From the NCBI GenBank assembly GCA_046728075.1, contig JBKPDV010000292.1:1-18690 (forward strand): 18,690 nucleotides of DNA, written 5' to 3'. Below, piece by piece: positions 1 to 7,538 of the stretch (positions are counted from its first letter, which is position 1; the number at the start of each line of letters is the position of its first letter). The notes below the pieces were generated by a model. It did not search any database. It saw nothing but the letters and a program-made list of their open reading frames with translations, and was not told the DNA's origin. The position numbers and the translations under genes are program-made. This DNA is from JBKPDV01 sp046728075. Lineage in GTDB: Bacteria > Acidobacteriota > Thermoanaerobaculia > UBA5066 > Gp7-AA6.

Positions 1-303
1 GCCATCGAGGAATGCCGCAAGGCGATCGCGACCGACCCAACGTTCGGCAATCCCTATAACGATATCGGCTGCTATCTGATGGAGCAGGGGAAGCTCGACG
101 AGGCTCCGGCTTGGTTCGAGCGCGCGAAGAAGGCATCCCGCTACGAGCCGAGGCATTTCCCCTACCTGAACCTGGGGCGCCTCTATGCGGCGCGCGGGGA
201 AGTCGCAGAGGCGATGGCGGAGTTCGAGGGCGCGCTCGCCGAGAATCCGGGCGATCCGATGGCGCTGAAGTATCTGGAGACGCTGAAGTACAGGGTGAAT
301 TGA
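1..303 (+). CDS. TPR-repeat protein, C-terminal fragment
   Basis: The frame is open from the window edge to a TGA at 301-303, giving the last 100 residues of a longer protein. Two tetratricopeptide units are visible at about residues 15-48 (YNDIGCYLMEQGKLDEA) and 52-85 (YLNLGRLYAARGEVAEA), preceded by the end of a third. They show the usual pattern of small and aromatic positions and a Pro near the end of each helix pair. TPRs are protein-protein interaction scaffolds, so no specific partner or pathway can be named from this part. The start, and any signal peptide or N-terminal domain, lie outside the window. The gene is followed by a heptad-repeat spacer and then a co-directional Bax inhibitor-1 family gene. 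It is certainly coding; the role is unknown. Confidence 0.85.
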   Translation, partial: AIEECRKAIATDPTFGNPYNDIGCYLMEQGKLDEAPAWFERAKKASRYEPRHFPYLNLGRLYAARGEVAEAMAEFEGALAENPGDPMALKYLETLKYRVN

Positions 304-308
304 GGGAG

Positions 309-337
309 TCGACAGCCGACAGTCGACCGTTCGACAG
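309..337. repeat. Short 7-bp-period repeat after the TPR gene
   Basis: Units read TCGACAG, CCGACAG, TCGACCG, then one extra T and TCGACAG. They begin six bases after the TPR stop codon. The unit differs from those at 8316-8453 and 15740-15828, but the period and the intergenic placement are shared. Confidence 0.55.
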
Positions 338-385
338 GAGGAATCGGGTAGGGAATCCTTCGACCTCCGGAAACGTTTGCCTAAG

Positions 386-401
386 GGGCGCGTGTGCGCC
401 C
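386..401 (+). promoter_or_regulatory. Small GC hairpin just before the Shine-Dalgarno of the BI-1 gene
   Basis: GGGCGC (386-391), a GTGT loop and GCGCCC (396-401) form a perfect six-pair stem. It ends two bases before the AAGGAG ribosome binding site at 404-409, which sits eight bases before the ATG at 418. Its position would let it influence ribosome access, but this is inference from placement only. Confidence 0.35.
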
Positions 402-417
402 ACAAGGAGCAGAAAAA

Positions 418-1152
418 ATGGACCGGTCTGAGATGGATCGCTTTTCGATGACGCCGCAAGCGGCCTTTACGACGACGACCGTCGCATCGGCCGAGAAGGT
501 GACGGCGTTTCTGCGCAAGGTCTACGGGTGGATGTGCGTCGGGCTCGGCATCACGGCGGTTGTCGCGCTGGCCGTCACGACGTCCCCGAGTCTGCGGGCC
601 GCGATTCTCGGCAACCGGATGGTCTTTTTTGGATTGATCATCGCGGAGCTGGTCATGGTCTTCGTCCTGGCCGCCCGGGTGACTCGTCTCAAGCCTGCGA
701 CGGCCGCAGGCCTCTTTCTGGCCTATTCCGTCCTGAACGGCGCCACGCTCTCCGTGATTTTTCTGGCGTATTCGGGCGCCTCGATCGCGACCACCTTCGT
801 CGTGACCGCCGGCATGTTCGGAGCCCTGGCTGTCTTTGGCTCAACGACCAAGCGGTCACTCGCCGGCGTCGGTCAGTTCGTATACATGGGCCTGATCGGT
901 CTGATACTCGCCATGGTCGTGGGCTTCTTCTGGCACAGCGATGCGCTTCAGTTCGTCATCTCGGTCGTCGGCGTGCTCGTCTTCACCGGCTTGACGGCAT
1001 GGGACGCGCAGCGTTTGAAGCAGATGGCCGCCGCGTTGCCGGACGGGAGCGTCGGGTCCTACGCCGTTGTCGGAGCGCTCTCGCTCTACCTGGACTTCAT
1101 CAACCTCTTCCTGTTCCTGCTGCGCTTCCTGGGAGGCGGGCGGCGGAACTAA
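418..1152 (+). CDS. Bax inhibitor-1/YccA family integral membrane protein
   Basis: The product is 244 residues, the usual length for the bacterial BI-1 (TMBIM, UPF0005) family, with about seven hydrophobic segments (near residues 37-55, 66-86, 95-117, 122-140, 152-171, 177-197 and 213-236). The family signatures are present: a WDAQ motif at 195-198 after the sixth helix, and the C-terminal LSLYLDFINLFLFLLR at 221-236, which carries the conserved Asp. Family members are inner-membrane proteins; structures of the Bacillus relative show a pH-sensitive calcium leak, and E. coli YccA modulates FtsH. Which role applies here cannot be told. The ATG at 418 is chosen over a GTG at 394 because AAGGAG lies eight bases upstream. 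The gene converges on the ABC transporter with only nine bases between stop codons. Confidence 0.93.
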   Translation: MDRSEMDRFSMTPQAAFTTTTVASAEKVTAFLRKVYGWMCVGLGITAVVALAVTTSPSLRAAILGNRMVFFGLIIAELVMVFVLAARVTRLKPATAAGLFLAYSVLNGATLSVIFLAYSGASIATTFVVTAGMFGALAVFGSTTKRSLAGVGQFVYMGLIGLILAMVVGFFWHSDALQFVISVVGVLVFTGLTAWDAQRLKQMAAALPDGSVGSYAVVGALSLYLDFINLFLFLLRFLGGGRRN

Positions 1153-1160
1153 GCTCCGCC
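1142..1160. terminator. Inverted repeat between convergent stops, possible weak bidirectional terminator
   Basis: GGCGGA (1142-1147) and TCCGCC (1155-1160) pair around a seven-base loop that contains the TAA of the BI-1 gene. It lies at the junction of two convergent genes, where a shared terminator would be expected. No T-run follows on either strand, so it is not a canonical intrinsic terminator. Confidence 0.25.
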
Positions 1161-1161
1161 T

Positions 1162-3120
1162 CTACTCCGTTCCCGTCCCCACCAACGGCAGTCTTCCAAC
1201 CGCGGAATCGGCGGCGGATCGCGGGCGGGCCTCCTCTTCGGCCGGCTCGGTCTCTCCAGGATTGCGAAAGAGATTCGCCTCGACTCCGTATTGACGGTTG
1301 TACAGATCGGCGTAGCGCCCGCCGCGAGCCAGCAGCTCTTCGTGGCGCCCGCGCTCGACGATCAAGCCGTCCTCGACGACCAGGATCATGTTCGCTTTGC
1401 GGATCGTCGAGAGGCGGTGGGCAATGACGAAGGTCGTGCGCCCTTTCATGAGCTCCGCGAGACCCTCCTGGATCAGAGCCTCGCTCTCGCTGTCGAGCGA
1501 GGACGTGGCCTCGTCCAAAATCAGAATACGCGGGTCGGCCAGGATCGCCCGCGCGATCGCCACGCGCTGGCGCTGGCCTCCCGAGAGCTTGACTCCACGC
1601 TCGCCGACGACGGTGTCGTAACCCTCCGGCATCGTCCTTACAAAATCGTCGCACCGGGCGATCGCCGCGGCCTGGAGGACGTCGGCCCGCGAGGCATCGG
1701 GTCTCGCATACGCGATGTTCTCGTACACTGTCCCGTCGAAGAGGAAGTTGTCCTGCAGCACGACTCCCAGCTGCTCGCGATAGTCGGCCAGGCGCACGCG
1801 CGAGAGGTCCAGGCCATCGATCAGAATCTGTCCCGACTTGGGCCGGTAAAAGGCCGCCACCAGGCCGATCATCGTGCTCTTGCCGGAGCCGGAGGGGCCG
1901 ACGAGCGCCGTCGATGTGCCGGGCTCCGCGGTAAACGAGATGCCCTTCAGGACCGGAACCCCGGACTGGTATTCGAAGGAGACGTCTCGGAACTCGACCC
2001 GCCCTTCCACACGCGGCAGGCTTTCGCGAGTCTCGTCGCCGGCGTCCTCCGCCGTTTCGTTTCGGATCTCGCGGATGCGCTCGAGGCCGGCGAAGGCCTC
2101 GGTGATCTGGCTGCCGATCGAGACGATCTGGACGACCGGCCCGACCAGGAGAGCCAGAAGCGCCGTGAACTGAAAGAGCTGCCCTCGCGTCATCGCTCCG
2201 GAAAGGACGTCGTTGGAGCCCACCCAGAGAATCGCCACGGAGATCGCGCCGAAAAGGAGTGTCGAAAAGGCGGTGACGGAAGACACGCCCATCATGGTCT
2301 TGGCCACGTTGCGGAAGAGGCGGTGGACGCCTCGGGAGAACACCAGGGCCTCCCGCCGCTCGGCTCGGTAGGCCTTGACCACGCGGACCCCCGAGAAGGA
2401 CTCCGTCAGCCGGCCCGAGACTTCCGCGTTGATCTTGGAGCGTTCGCGAAAGAGAGGCCGCAGAGTCTTGAAGGCATAAAGCAGGACTAGCCCGAAGAGC
2501 GAGAGGATCGCGAGCGCGATCGCCGTCAGCTTCAGATTCAGGAACAGCAGAATGATGAGAGCGATCGTGGCCGTGAGCACGCCTCCCACCACCTCGACGA
2601 GCCCGGTTCCCACGAGGTTGCGGATCCCCTCGGCGTCCGTCATCACGCGCGAGAGGAGCGAGCCGACCTTGGTCTGGTCGAAGTAGGAGACCGAGAGCCG
2701 GCCCACGTGGCGCTGCACGCGGCGGCGCATCTCGGTGATCGAGCGCTGGGCGGCCTTGCCGAGGATCTGGGAAAGGGCAAACGACGTGATCGCCTGGACG
2801 ATGGTCGCGCCGGCGGCCGCGGCGACGAGGGTGGGGAGCAGCTCTCGGCGCCCTTTGCCCAGAACCTCGTCCAAGAGATAGCGGGGCATGAAGGGGAGAA
2901 CGAATCCCGCCAGGCGGTTGACGAGCAGGATCCCGAATCCCAGGACCAGCCTTCCCCTGCGCGCCGCGATGAGCTCCCCGGCGTCGCGCAGGATGACCGA
3001 GAGGGGGGGAGTCTTTTTCTTCTTGTCCTTCTCGTCCTGGGCGGCCGAAGATAAGGCGCGCCTTCTCTCTCCCCGGGGCATGCCGGTGGGCGATCCTCCG
3101 AGTAGACCCGGGCGAGCCAT
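1162..3120 (-). CDS. ABC exporter half-transporter (fused membrane and ATPase domains)
   Basis: The protein has 652 residues with the fold of MsbA/LmrA-type type IV exporters. A six-helix membrane domain spans about residues 55-345, and the nucleotide-binding domain about 372-610. All ATPase motifs are intact: Walker A GPSGSGKST 408-416, Q-loop Gln456, signature LSGGQ 512-516, Walker B ILILDE 532-537 and H-loop His568. It should work as a dimer in the inner membrane; the substrate is unknown. The N-terminus (1-40) is Lys/Arg-rich and low-complexity, and the tail (620-652) is acidic. The ATG at 3120 is chosen because longer versions would overlap the divergent regulator; GGGAA lies just upstream, preceded by a hairpin at 3135-3151. 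The 130-base leader starts at the palindrome at 3250-3287, so control by the divergent ArsR-like protein is likely. Confidence 0.93.
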   Translation of the reverse strand: MARPGLLGGSPTGMPRGERRRALSSAAQDEKDKKKKTPPLSVILRDAGELIAARRGRLVLGFGILLVNRLAGFVLPFMPRYLLDEVLGKGRRELLPTLVAAAAGATIVQAITSFALSQILGKAAQRSITEMRRRVQRHVGRLSVSYFDQTKVGSLLSRVMTDAEGIRNLVGTGLVEVVGGVLTATIALIILLFLNLKLTAIALAILSLFGLVLLYAFKTLRPLFRERSKINAEVSGRLTESFSGVRVVKAYRAERREALVFSRGVHRLFRNVAKTMMGVSSVTAFSTLLFGAISVAILWVGSNDVLSGAMTRGQLFQFTALLALLVGPVVQIVSIGSQITEAFAGLERIREIRNETAEDAGDETRESLPRVEGRVEFRDVSFEYQSGVPVLKGISFTAEPGTSTALVGPSGSGKSTMIGLVAAFYRPKSGQILIDGLDLSRVRLADYREQLGVVLQDNFLFDGTVYENIAYARPDASRADVLQAAAIARCDDFVRTMPEGYDTVVGERGVKLSGGQRQRVAIARAILADPRILILDEATSSLDSESEALIQEGLAELMKGRTTFVIAHRLSTIRKANMILVVEDGLIVERGRHEELLARGGRYADLYNRQYGVEANLFRNPGETEPAEEEARPRSAADSAVGRLPLVGTGTE

Positions 3121-3249
3121 CAGCGTTTCCCGCTGCGGCCCTCTCGGCCACAGGTCTTGAAGCGCATGGATAGCCAAACAGGCTCGAGCATGGGCTGCAT
3201 TCTGCCAAATACGAGTCGCCGCATCCGCGGGGTTCCGCAACCGGCCATA

Positions 3250-3287
3250 TTGACAAATATATTTTTCTAGACAATAATAGTTGTCGA
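3250..3287. promoter_or_regulatory. AT-rich 38-bp imperfect palindrome with promoter, probable operator
   Basis: Two 19-base halves (3250-3268 and 3269-3287) are complementary at 14 of 19 positions around a central CTAG. The outer arms are TTGACAA and TTGTCGA. On the + strand it contains TTGACA (3250-3255), a 17-base spacer and AATAAT (3273-3278), which is 11 of 12 consensus bases. By symmetry the minus strand has TCGACA (3287-3282) and a poorer AAATAT (3264-3259). The element ends one base before the regulator's TTG start, so that message would have almost no leader. It sits between a winged-helix regulator and an exporter and is strikingly AT-rich for this genome, which fits autoregulation and transporter control. 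Confidence 0.7.
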
Positions 3288-3911
3288 TTGGCTCTGCTTT
3301 CCGGTCAGATCGATTGCGTCCGCGAGGTCGCAAGGGCGGCGACCCTGCTCTTCCCGTTGCGGCTGGAAATCCTGCGGCTGGCTCGCGAGCCGGCCTCTTC
3401 CTCGGAGCTGGCGGCACGGCTGGGCCTGCCGCGGCAACGAGTCAACTACCACGTTCGGCTACTGGCGCGGGCCGGCTTTCTGCGCCGAGCCGGCCGCCGC
3501 CGCCGCCGCAACATGATCGAGCAGCGCTATGTCGCCTCGGCTGCCGCGTTTTTGCTTTCGCCGGAGCTTCTGAGATCGATCGGCCCGGACTGGCGGCGCG
3601 TCGGCGATTCCGGCAGCGGCGCCTACCTCCTGGCTCTGGCTTCCCAGATGGAGGCGGATCTGATCCGCGCGGCCGGCGCCGGGGCGGACGGCCCCGAGAG
3701 GGAGACGGCTCTCACCTTCAAGTCTCAGTTCCGCTTCGTGAGCCCCGCCCAGCGCGAGCAGTTCACCGCCGCCTTGCGAGAAGCGGTGGTAGGAGTGATC
3801 GCCCGCCACACATCCCCGGCCTCCGAGGGCTCTCCGGCAAAGACCTACCGTCTCGTCCTGGGGTGCTACCCGTACCTGCCCGAGACGGGTCCGCCATCCC
3901 GCCCGGCGTGA
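3288..3911 (+). CDS. ArsR-like winged helix-turn-helix transcriptional regulator
   Basis: The product has 207 residues. The N-terminal third has a winged-helix fold: LRLEILRLA at 24-32, then the helix-turn-helix SSELAARLGLPRQRVNYHVR at about 38-57, a pattern typical of ArsR-type HTH_5/HTH_20 regulators. A basic stretch (66-74, mostly Arg) would be the wing. The C-terminal part (140-195) is a separate alpha/beta region, probably for dimerisation or ligand binding. The ArsR metal motif ELCVCDL is absent and only two cysteines are present (10 and 193), so metal sensing is not supported. No ATG exists in frame; TTG at 3288 is the first plausible start, has no Shine-Dalgarno, and lies ten bases after the -10 box, which suggests near-leaderless translation. 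It probably controls the divergent ABC exporter and itself. Confidence 0.82.
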   Translation: MALLSGQIDCVREVARAATLLFPLRLEILRLAREPASSSELAARLGLPRQRVNYHVRLLARAGFLRRAGRRRRRNMIEQRYVASAAAFLLSPELLRSIGPDWRRVGDSGSGAYLLALASQMEADLIRAAGAGADGPERETALTFKSQFRFVSPAQREQFTAALREAVVGVIARHTSPASEGSPAKTYRLVLGCYPYLPETGPPSRPA

Positions 3912-3927
3912 AAGCGGCGCAGCGTTT

Positions 3928-6900
3928 TTACTGACCCTGGCTCTTTGGCACCTTGGCGGTGACGGTCCTTGCCGTCGGGTTCCCGCTCGTGTCCGTGCAG
4001 GTAATCAGGATCGTGTAGATCCGGCCGTTTCCTCCGCCCGCCCGCTCGGCGCGCAGCAGCACGTGATGCGCGTCCACAATCTGCCAGTCCGGAGAGGTGT
4101 CGCCGTCTCCGGTTCCGTTGACCGGCTCGTTGCTCGAAACCGAGAGCGCGCAGGCGACCTCCCCACAGTTATCGGAAGTTCCGTAGTCGACCGAGACCGC
4201 CACCATCTTGTGATTGGGCGGCCAGAGCACGGGCTTGTCGACGGCCGGTCCGGTGATCGTCGGGGGCGGATTGGACGCGGTCGTGGTCGCGGACGAGGAA
4301 TTGTTGCTCGGATCGAGCTCCTCCTCGGGAGAAGACACACTCGCCGTATCCGTGATCGTCGTTCCGTCGGCGACCTCGCAGTGGACCGAAGCCACCAGGG
4401 TGACCGTCTCCGTCGCTCCGGAAGGGAGAGACGCGAACGTGGCGGTTCGGCTGTTTCCCGAGCCGCCGCAAACCCCCGTGCCGGTCGAGGAGCAGGAGAC
4501 GAAAGTCGTCGCCGCGGGGAGATTGTCCGTGACCTGCACGTTGGTGGCCGTGCTCGGCCCGGCGTTGTGGATGGTCAGCGTATAGGTGATGTTGGATCCG
4601 GTCGTCACGGAGACCGGCGCGGTCTTGACGATCGAGAGATCCACTCGCGGCGGAAAGCTGAAGAAGACGACGGGCATGTCGTGGTCGGAAATCCGCTCGG
4701 GACGGTTGGGATCGTTGCGGAACGACTCCGGGAAGTCTGCGTCGTTGCGTGCGTAGTGGATGCTGTCGAACCGCGCCAGGAGGTTCTGCGTGACGAGCTC
4801 GTGGTCGAGCACCTGCGCGTCCCCGTCGAATGAGTACGAGTAGCGCTCCGAGGCCGGCGCCATGTCGACGAGGTCGACGAGATCCGGGTTGACCAGATCG
4901 GTCGAGCAGAGGACCACCTGGTCGCAGGGAGTCGGCGTGCCTTTGATCGTGCCGATCGTGTCGACGTACCCGTCGCTGAACTGGAACGCGTTGTAGTCGC
5001 CGATCGAGACGATGTGCTCGTTGGGGTCGGCCGTCTGGCGGCTCTGGATCAGGTTCGCCAGAGATTCGGCCTGCGCGCGGCGTTTCGTGCGGACTCGGTT
5101 GCCGTCCGCCGGATCGTCCACTCCCGAGAGGGATCGCAGATGGTTGACGATCACGGTGATTGGAAAAGCGGAGCCCGAGGGCGGCTGGACCGTCGCGCGC
5201 AGGATGAGCGAGGGGCGGTCATTCAGAAGCGCGGGCTGATTCGTATTCGGGTCGATGTAGGTCTCGTCCTTGTTGTATTGCGTGACGTCGACGACGTTGA
5301 CCCGCGGGGCGCTCTTGACCAGGAAGCCCACGTCGATGCCCCCGATGTCGTTTCCTTCCGAGAGATAGGCCTGATAGCCCGGGTTCGGGTCACCCGCGGC
5401 GGCGGCGTCCGCGTTCACCTTTGCGGCCACGGCCTGCAGGGTCGTCAGGTTCTCCATCTCTTCGACGCCGAGGATGTCGGGGTACCGGAGCACGTTGCGG
5501 ATCGCGAGCGAGGCCTTGTTGAGCCGATTGTCGAAGGCCGCCGGTGTGAGCACGACGTCGTCCGTACCGGGATCGTTGGCGGTGTCGTAGAACCGCTCCA
5601 TGTTGAAGGATGCCACCGTGAACTCGTTGGCCGTCGGCGCGGGGACGGGAATCGCGCTGATATTGCCGGAGACGCCAGGCGCCGGCGCCGGAGGCGGATC
5701 GGGAAGGATCGTGTACGTGCGGAACGAGTAATCGAGCGGGCCGGTGAGGTTCGTCACAATGGCTCCCGTCGTGACCTCGATCTTGCTCGAGCCGATCAGG
5801 CCGTCGCTGTCCACGCGGAGGCGTTCCGGATTCGCGTCGAAGCGCGGGACGCAGCAGGGGGATCCCGCAGGCAGCGGGTCGGGAACCTCGACGCCAGGCT
5901 CGCGGAAGGGACGCGCGACGCCGGTGATCACACCGTAGAAGACGCCGTTCGAGGTCGAGGTCGCCGACGGCTCGTTGATCGTGCCCTGCGTCGGCGCAAT
6001 GACCGTCAGCGAGTCGACGTGCACACGCATTCCTTCGAAGCGCTCGAGCTGTTCGATCGGGCCGGCCGGGCTCGTGTCCGCAGCGGTGAGCGTCACGGCA
6101 GCGGGGAGCGGGTTGCCCGTCGTCAAGAGCGTCACCGTCGGCGAGCCCGCGATCTCTGTCGCGGGCGGACTGTTCGGATCGGCGGAGGGGATGAACTCCT
6201 GAACGGTTCCGGTCACCTTCACCTCGTTGCCGACGGCGGCGGCTGCCGGAGGTGCCGAGGACGTGAAGACGAAAATCCCTTCGGACGTGTTGGGGTCGGC
6301 ATCCTCGAAGCCGATCTTCGTCTGAAGGAAGAAGCCGTTGCTCTTGATGCCCGTCACGATGCCGGTCGTCGCGACGAGCTCCCCGGCGTGGGGCGAGATC
6401 GTGCCAGGACCCTGGATGTCATGGATTGCGAGAAGCGGGGGGTTGACCGTCAGGTTGATCGAAGTCGTGCCGGCTCTCAGTTGAGCATCCGCGATCGTCA
6501 CGGGGAGGCTCCTGGCGCCCGGAGTCGCGCTGGCGGAAACCGTCGCGAGGTACGAGAAGACGTTGTCGCCGGCTGTGACGTCCCCGTTCGTCCCGTTGTC
6601 GAAAAAGGATTGCGAGGCCGAGCCGCCGATCGAGGAAAGGTTCCCGGCCACGGTGATGCCGCTCGAGGGCGGGTTGGTTCCCGGTGTGACCGTGACGGTG
6701 AGAAGGGTCGTCTGCCCGCGGTCGACGGCGGAAGGAGTGGCGGCGCCGACGCCCGATGGATTCGTCGGGCCGCCGCAGAAGTGCGCCGGTGAGGCGCTGT
6801 TGCGAGGGTTGGGCGGCCCGATCGTGAAGTCCGCGAGGTTGTTGTCCGTCTCGGCGCAGCCGCCGTCGTTGCGCAGCGCCGCGGTCGTGTTGGAGAGCGT

Positions 6901-7410
6901 GCCGGTGGCAGCTCCTTCGAAGCACGTCGCTCCGTCGTAGCCGATGAGGTCGACGATGGATGCGCTCGAGGGACAACCTCCGGAAAGAGCCGTCGTCGTG
7001 TTGACGAGGGCAACCTTGGCGCCCGTCGCGCTCATGGCGATCGAGCCGGTCGCATCGGGTGTGGGCAGGTTCGTGGTCCCGCCCGCGCCCGCGGCCTCCT
7101 GCACGAGGTAATACCCGCCGGACGGAATGGTGCCGGTGAGGTTCGTGACCTGCCAGGTCGTCCCCGCGGACGCCGCGTATTGGACCGACCAGCCGGTCAC
7201 ATTGACGGGTGCCGGGCCTCGGTTGAAGAGCTCGATGAAGTCGTTCTTGTAGGTGGCGCCCGCGTTTCCGCCGCCTCCGTAGACCTGACTGATGACGATT
7301 CCTGAAGAGGTCGCGCCGGCAGCCGCCGGCAGCGCGAGCAGGATCGCGAACAAGGTAAAGAACGCGAGACGTCGCCGGAGAGCGCCGGCGCTGGGCGGTC
7401 GAAGAGTCAT
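3928..7410 (-). CDS. Secreted multidomain extracellular nuclease (lamin-tail, OB-like, EEP, DUF11)
   Basis: The protein has 1160 residues. A signal peptide (1-33, cleavage near AGA/TS) precedes a lamin-tail domain (about 35-170, ISQVYGGGGNAGATYKNDFIELFNRG region). Next come a variable segment and an OB-fold-like region (about 327-500, starting HDIQGPGTISPHAGE) of the kind found in ExeM/YhcR nucleases. The endonuclease/exonuclease/phosphatase domain (about 596-916) has its metal and catalytic motifs: SFNMERF (601), VEEMEN (649), VNHLRS (755), GDYNAF (804) and SDHDMPV (908). A DUF11 repeat (about 922-1045) and a C-terminal beta domain with WPPNHKMV (1063-1070) follow. It is expected to degrade DNA or RNA outside the cell for nutrients or biofilm turnover. 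GAGG lies five bases before the ATG. No sortase or type IX sorting tail is seen. It converges with the regulator gene, 16 bases apart. Confidence 0.9.
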   Translation of the reverse strand: MTLRPPSAGALRRRLAFFTLFAILLALPAAAGATSSGIVISQVYGGGGNAGATYKNDFIELFNRGPAPVNVTGWSVQYAASAGTTWQVTNLTGTIPSGGYYLVQEAAGAGGTTNLPTPDATGSIAMSATGAKVALVNTTTALSGGCPSSASIVDLIGYDGATCFEGAATGTLSNTTAALRNDGGCAETDNNLADFTIGPPNPRNSASPAHFCGGPTNPSGVGAATPSAVDRGQTTLLTVTVTPGTNPPSSGITVAGNLSSIGGSASQSFFDNGTNGDVTAGDNVFSYLATVSASATPGARSLPVTIADAQLRAGTTSINLTVNPPLLAIHDIQGPGTISPHAGELVATTGIVTGIKSNGFFLQTKIGFEDADPNTSEGIFVFTSSAPPAAAAVGNEVKVTGTVQEFIPSADPNSPPATEIAGSPTVTLLTTGNPLPAAVTLTAADTSPAGPIEQLERFEGMRVHVDSLTVIAPTQGTINEPSATSTSNGVFYGVITGVARPFREPGVEVPDPLPAGSPCCVPRFDANPERLRVDSDGLIGSSKIEVTTGAIVTNLTGPLDYSFRTYTILPDPPPAPAPGVSGNISAIPVPAPTANEFTVASFNMERFYDTANDPGTDDVVLTPAAFDNRLNKASLAIRNVLRYPDILGVEEMENLTTLQAVAAKVNADAAAAGDPNPGYQAYLSEGNDIGGIDVGFLVKSAPRVNVVDVTQYNKDETYIDPNTNQPALLNDRPSLILRATVQPPSGSAFPITVIVNHLRSLSGVDDPADGNRVRTKRRAQAESLANLIQSRQTADPNEHIVSIGDYNAFQFSDGYVDTIGTIKGTPTPCDQVVLCSTDLVNPDLVDLVDMAPASERYSYSFDGDAQVLDHELVTQNLLARFDSIHYARNDADFPESFRNDPNRPERISDHDMPVVFFSFPPRVDLSIVKTAPVSVTTGSNITYTLTIHNAGPSTATNVQVTDNLPAATTFVSCSSTGTGVCGGSGNSRTATFASLPSGATETVTLVASVHCEVADGTTITDTASVSSPEEELDPSNNSSSATTTASNPPPTITGPAVDKPVLWPPNHKMVAVSVDYGTSDNCGEVACALSVSSNEPVNGTGDGDTSPDWQIVDAHHVLLRAERAGGGNGRIYTILITCTDTSGNPTARTVTAKVPKSQGQ

Positions 7411-7506
7411 GGATTCCTCACTTTTGAGAACACGTATCTCGGTACTCCAAGACAGCGAGCTTGAAGTTTTCTCCGGCCGGTGACCGGCGCAGATGCGATT
7501 CGCAGG

Positions 7507-7538
7507 CTTATACCAAAGTCCGCGGACAAAGCCGTCAA
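7507..7538 (-). promoter_or_regulatory. Candidate promoter of the nuclease gene with internal palindrome
   Basis: On the minus strand TTGACG (7538-7533) is followed, 20 bases later, by TATAAG (7512-7507). A TG one base before TATAAG makes it an extended -10 box, which can tolerate a poor -35 spacing. The spacer contains the perfect 10-bp palindrome GTCCGCGGAC at 7519-7528. A second inverted repeat, GCCGGT/ACCGGC (7476-7488), lies in the leader. The -35 overlaps the last codons of the upstream methyltransferase. Confidence 0.4.

Noticed and set aside
1100..3274. A 724-codon open frame on the minus strand overlapping the ABC exporter
   Set aside because: It is the high-GC shadow frame of the exporter, rich in Arg, Gly and Pro with no domain motifs, while the frame ending at 1162 has all ABC motifs.
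3288..3911. Arsenic or metal-sensing ArsR repressor
   Set aside because: The ELCVCDL motif is absent and the two cysteines are far apart, so only the HTH fold is supported.
5014..6792. A 592-codon frame antisense to the nuclease gene
   Set aside because: Its composition (Arg, Asp, Val repeats) mirrors the nuclease codons and it has no domain, start context or neighbour support.
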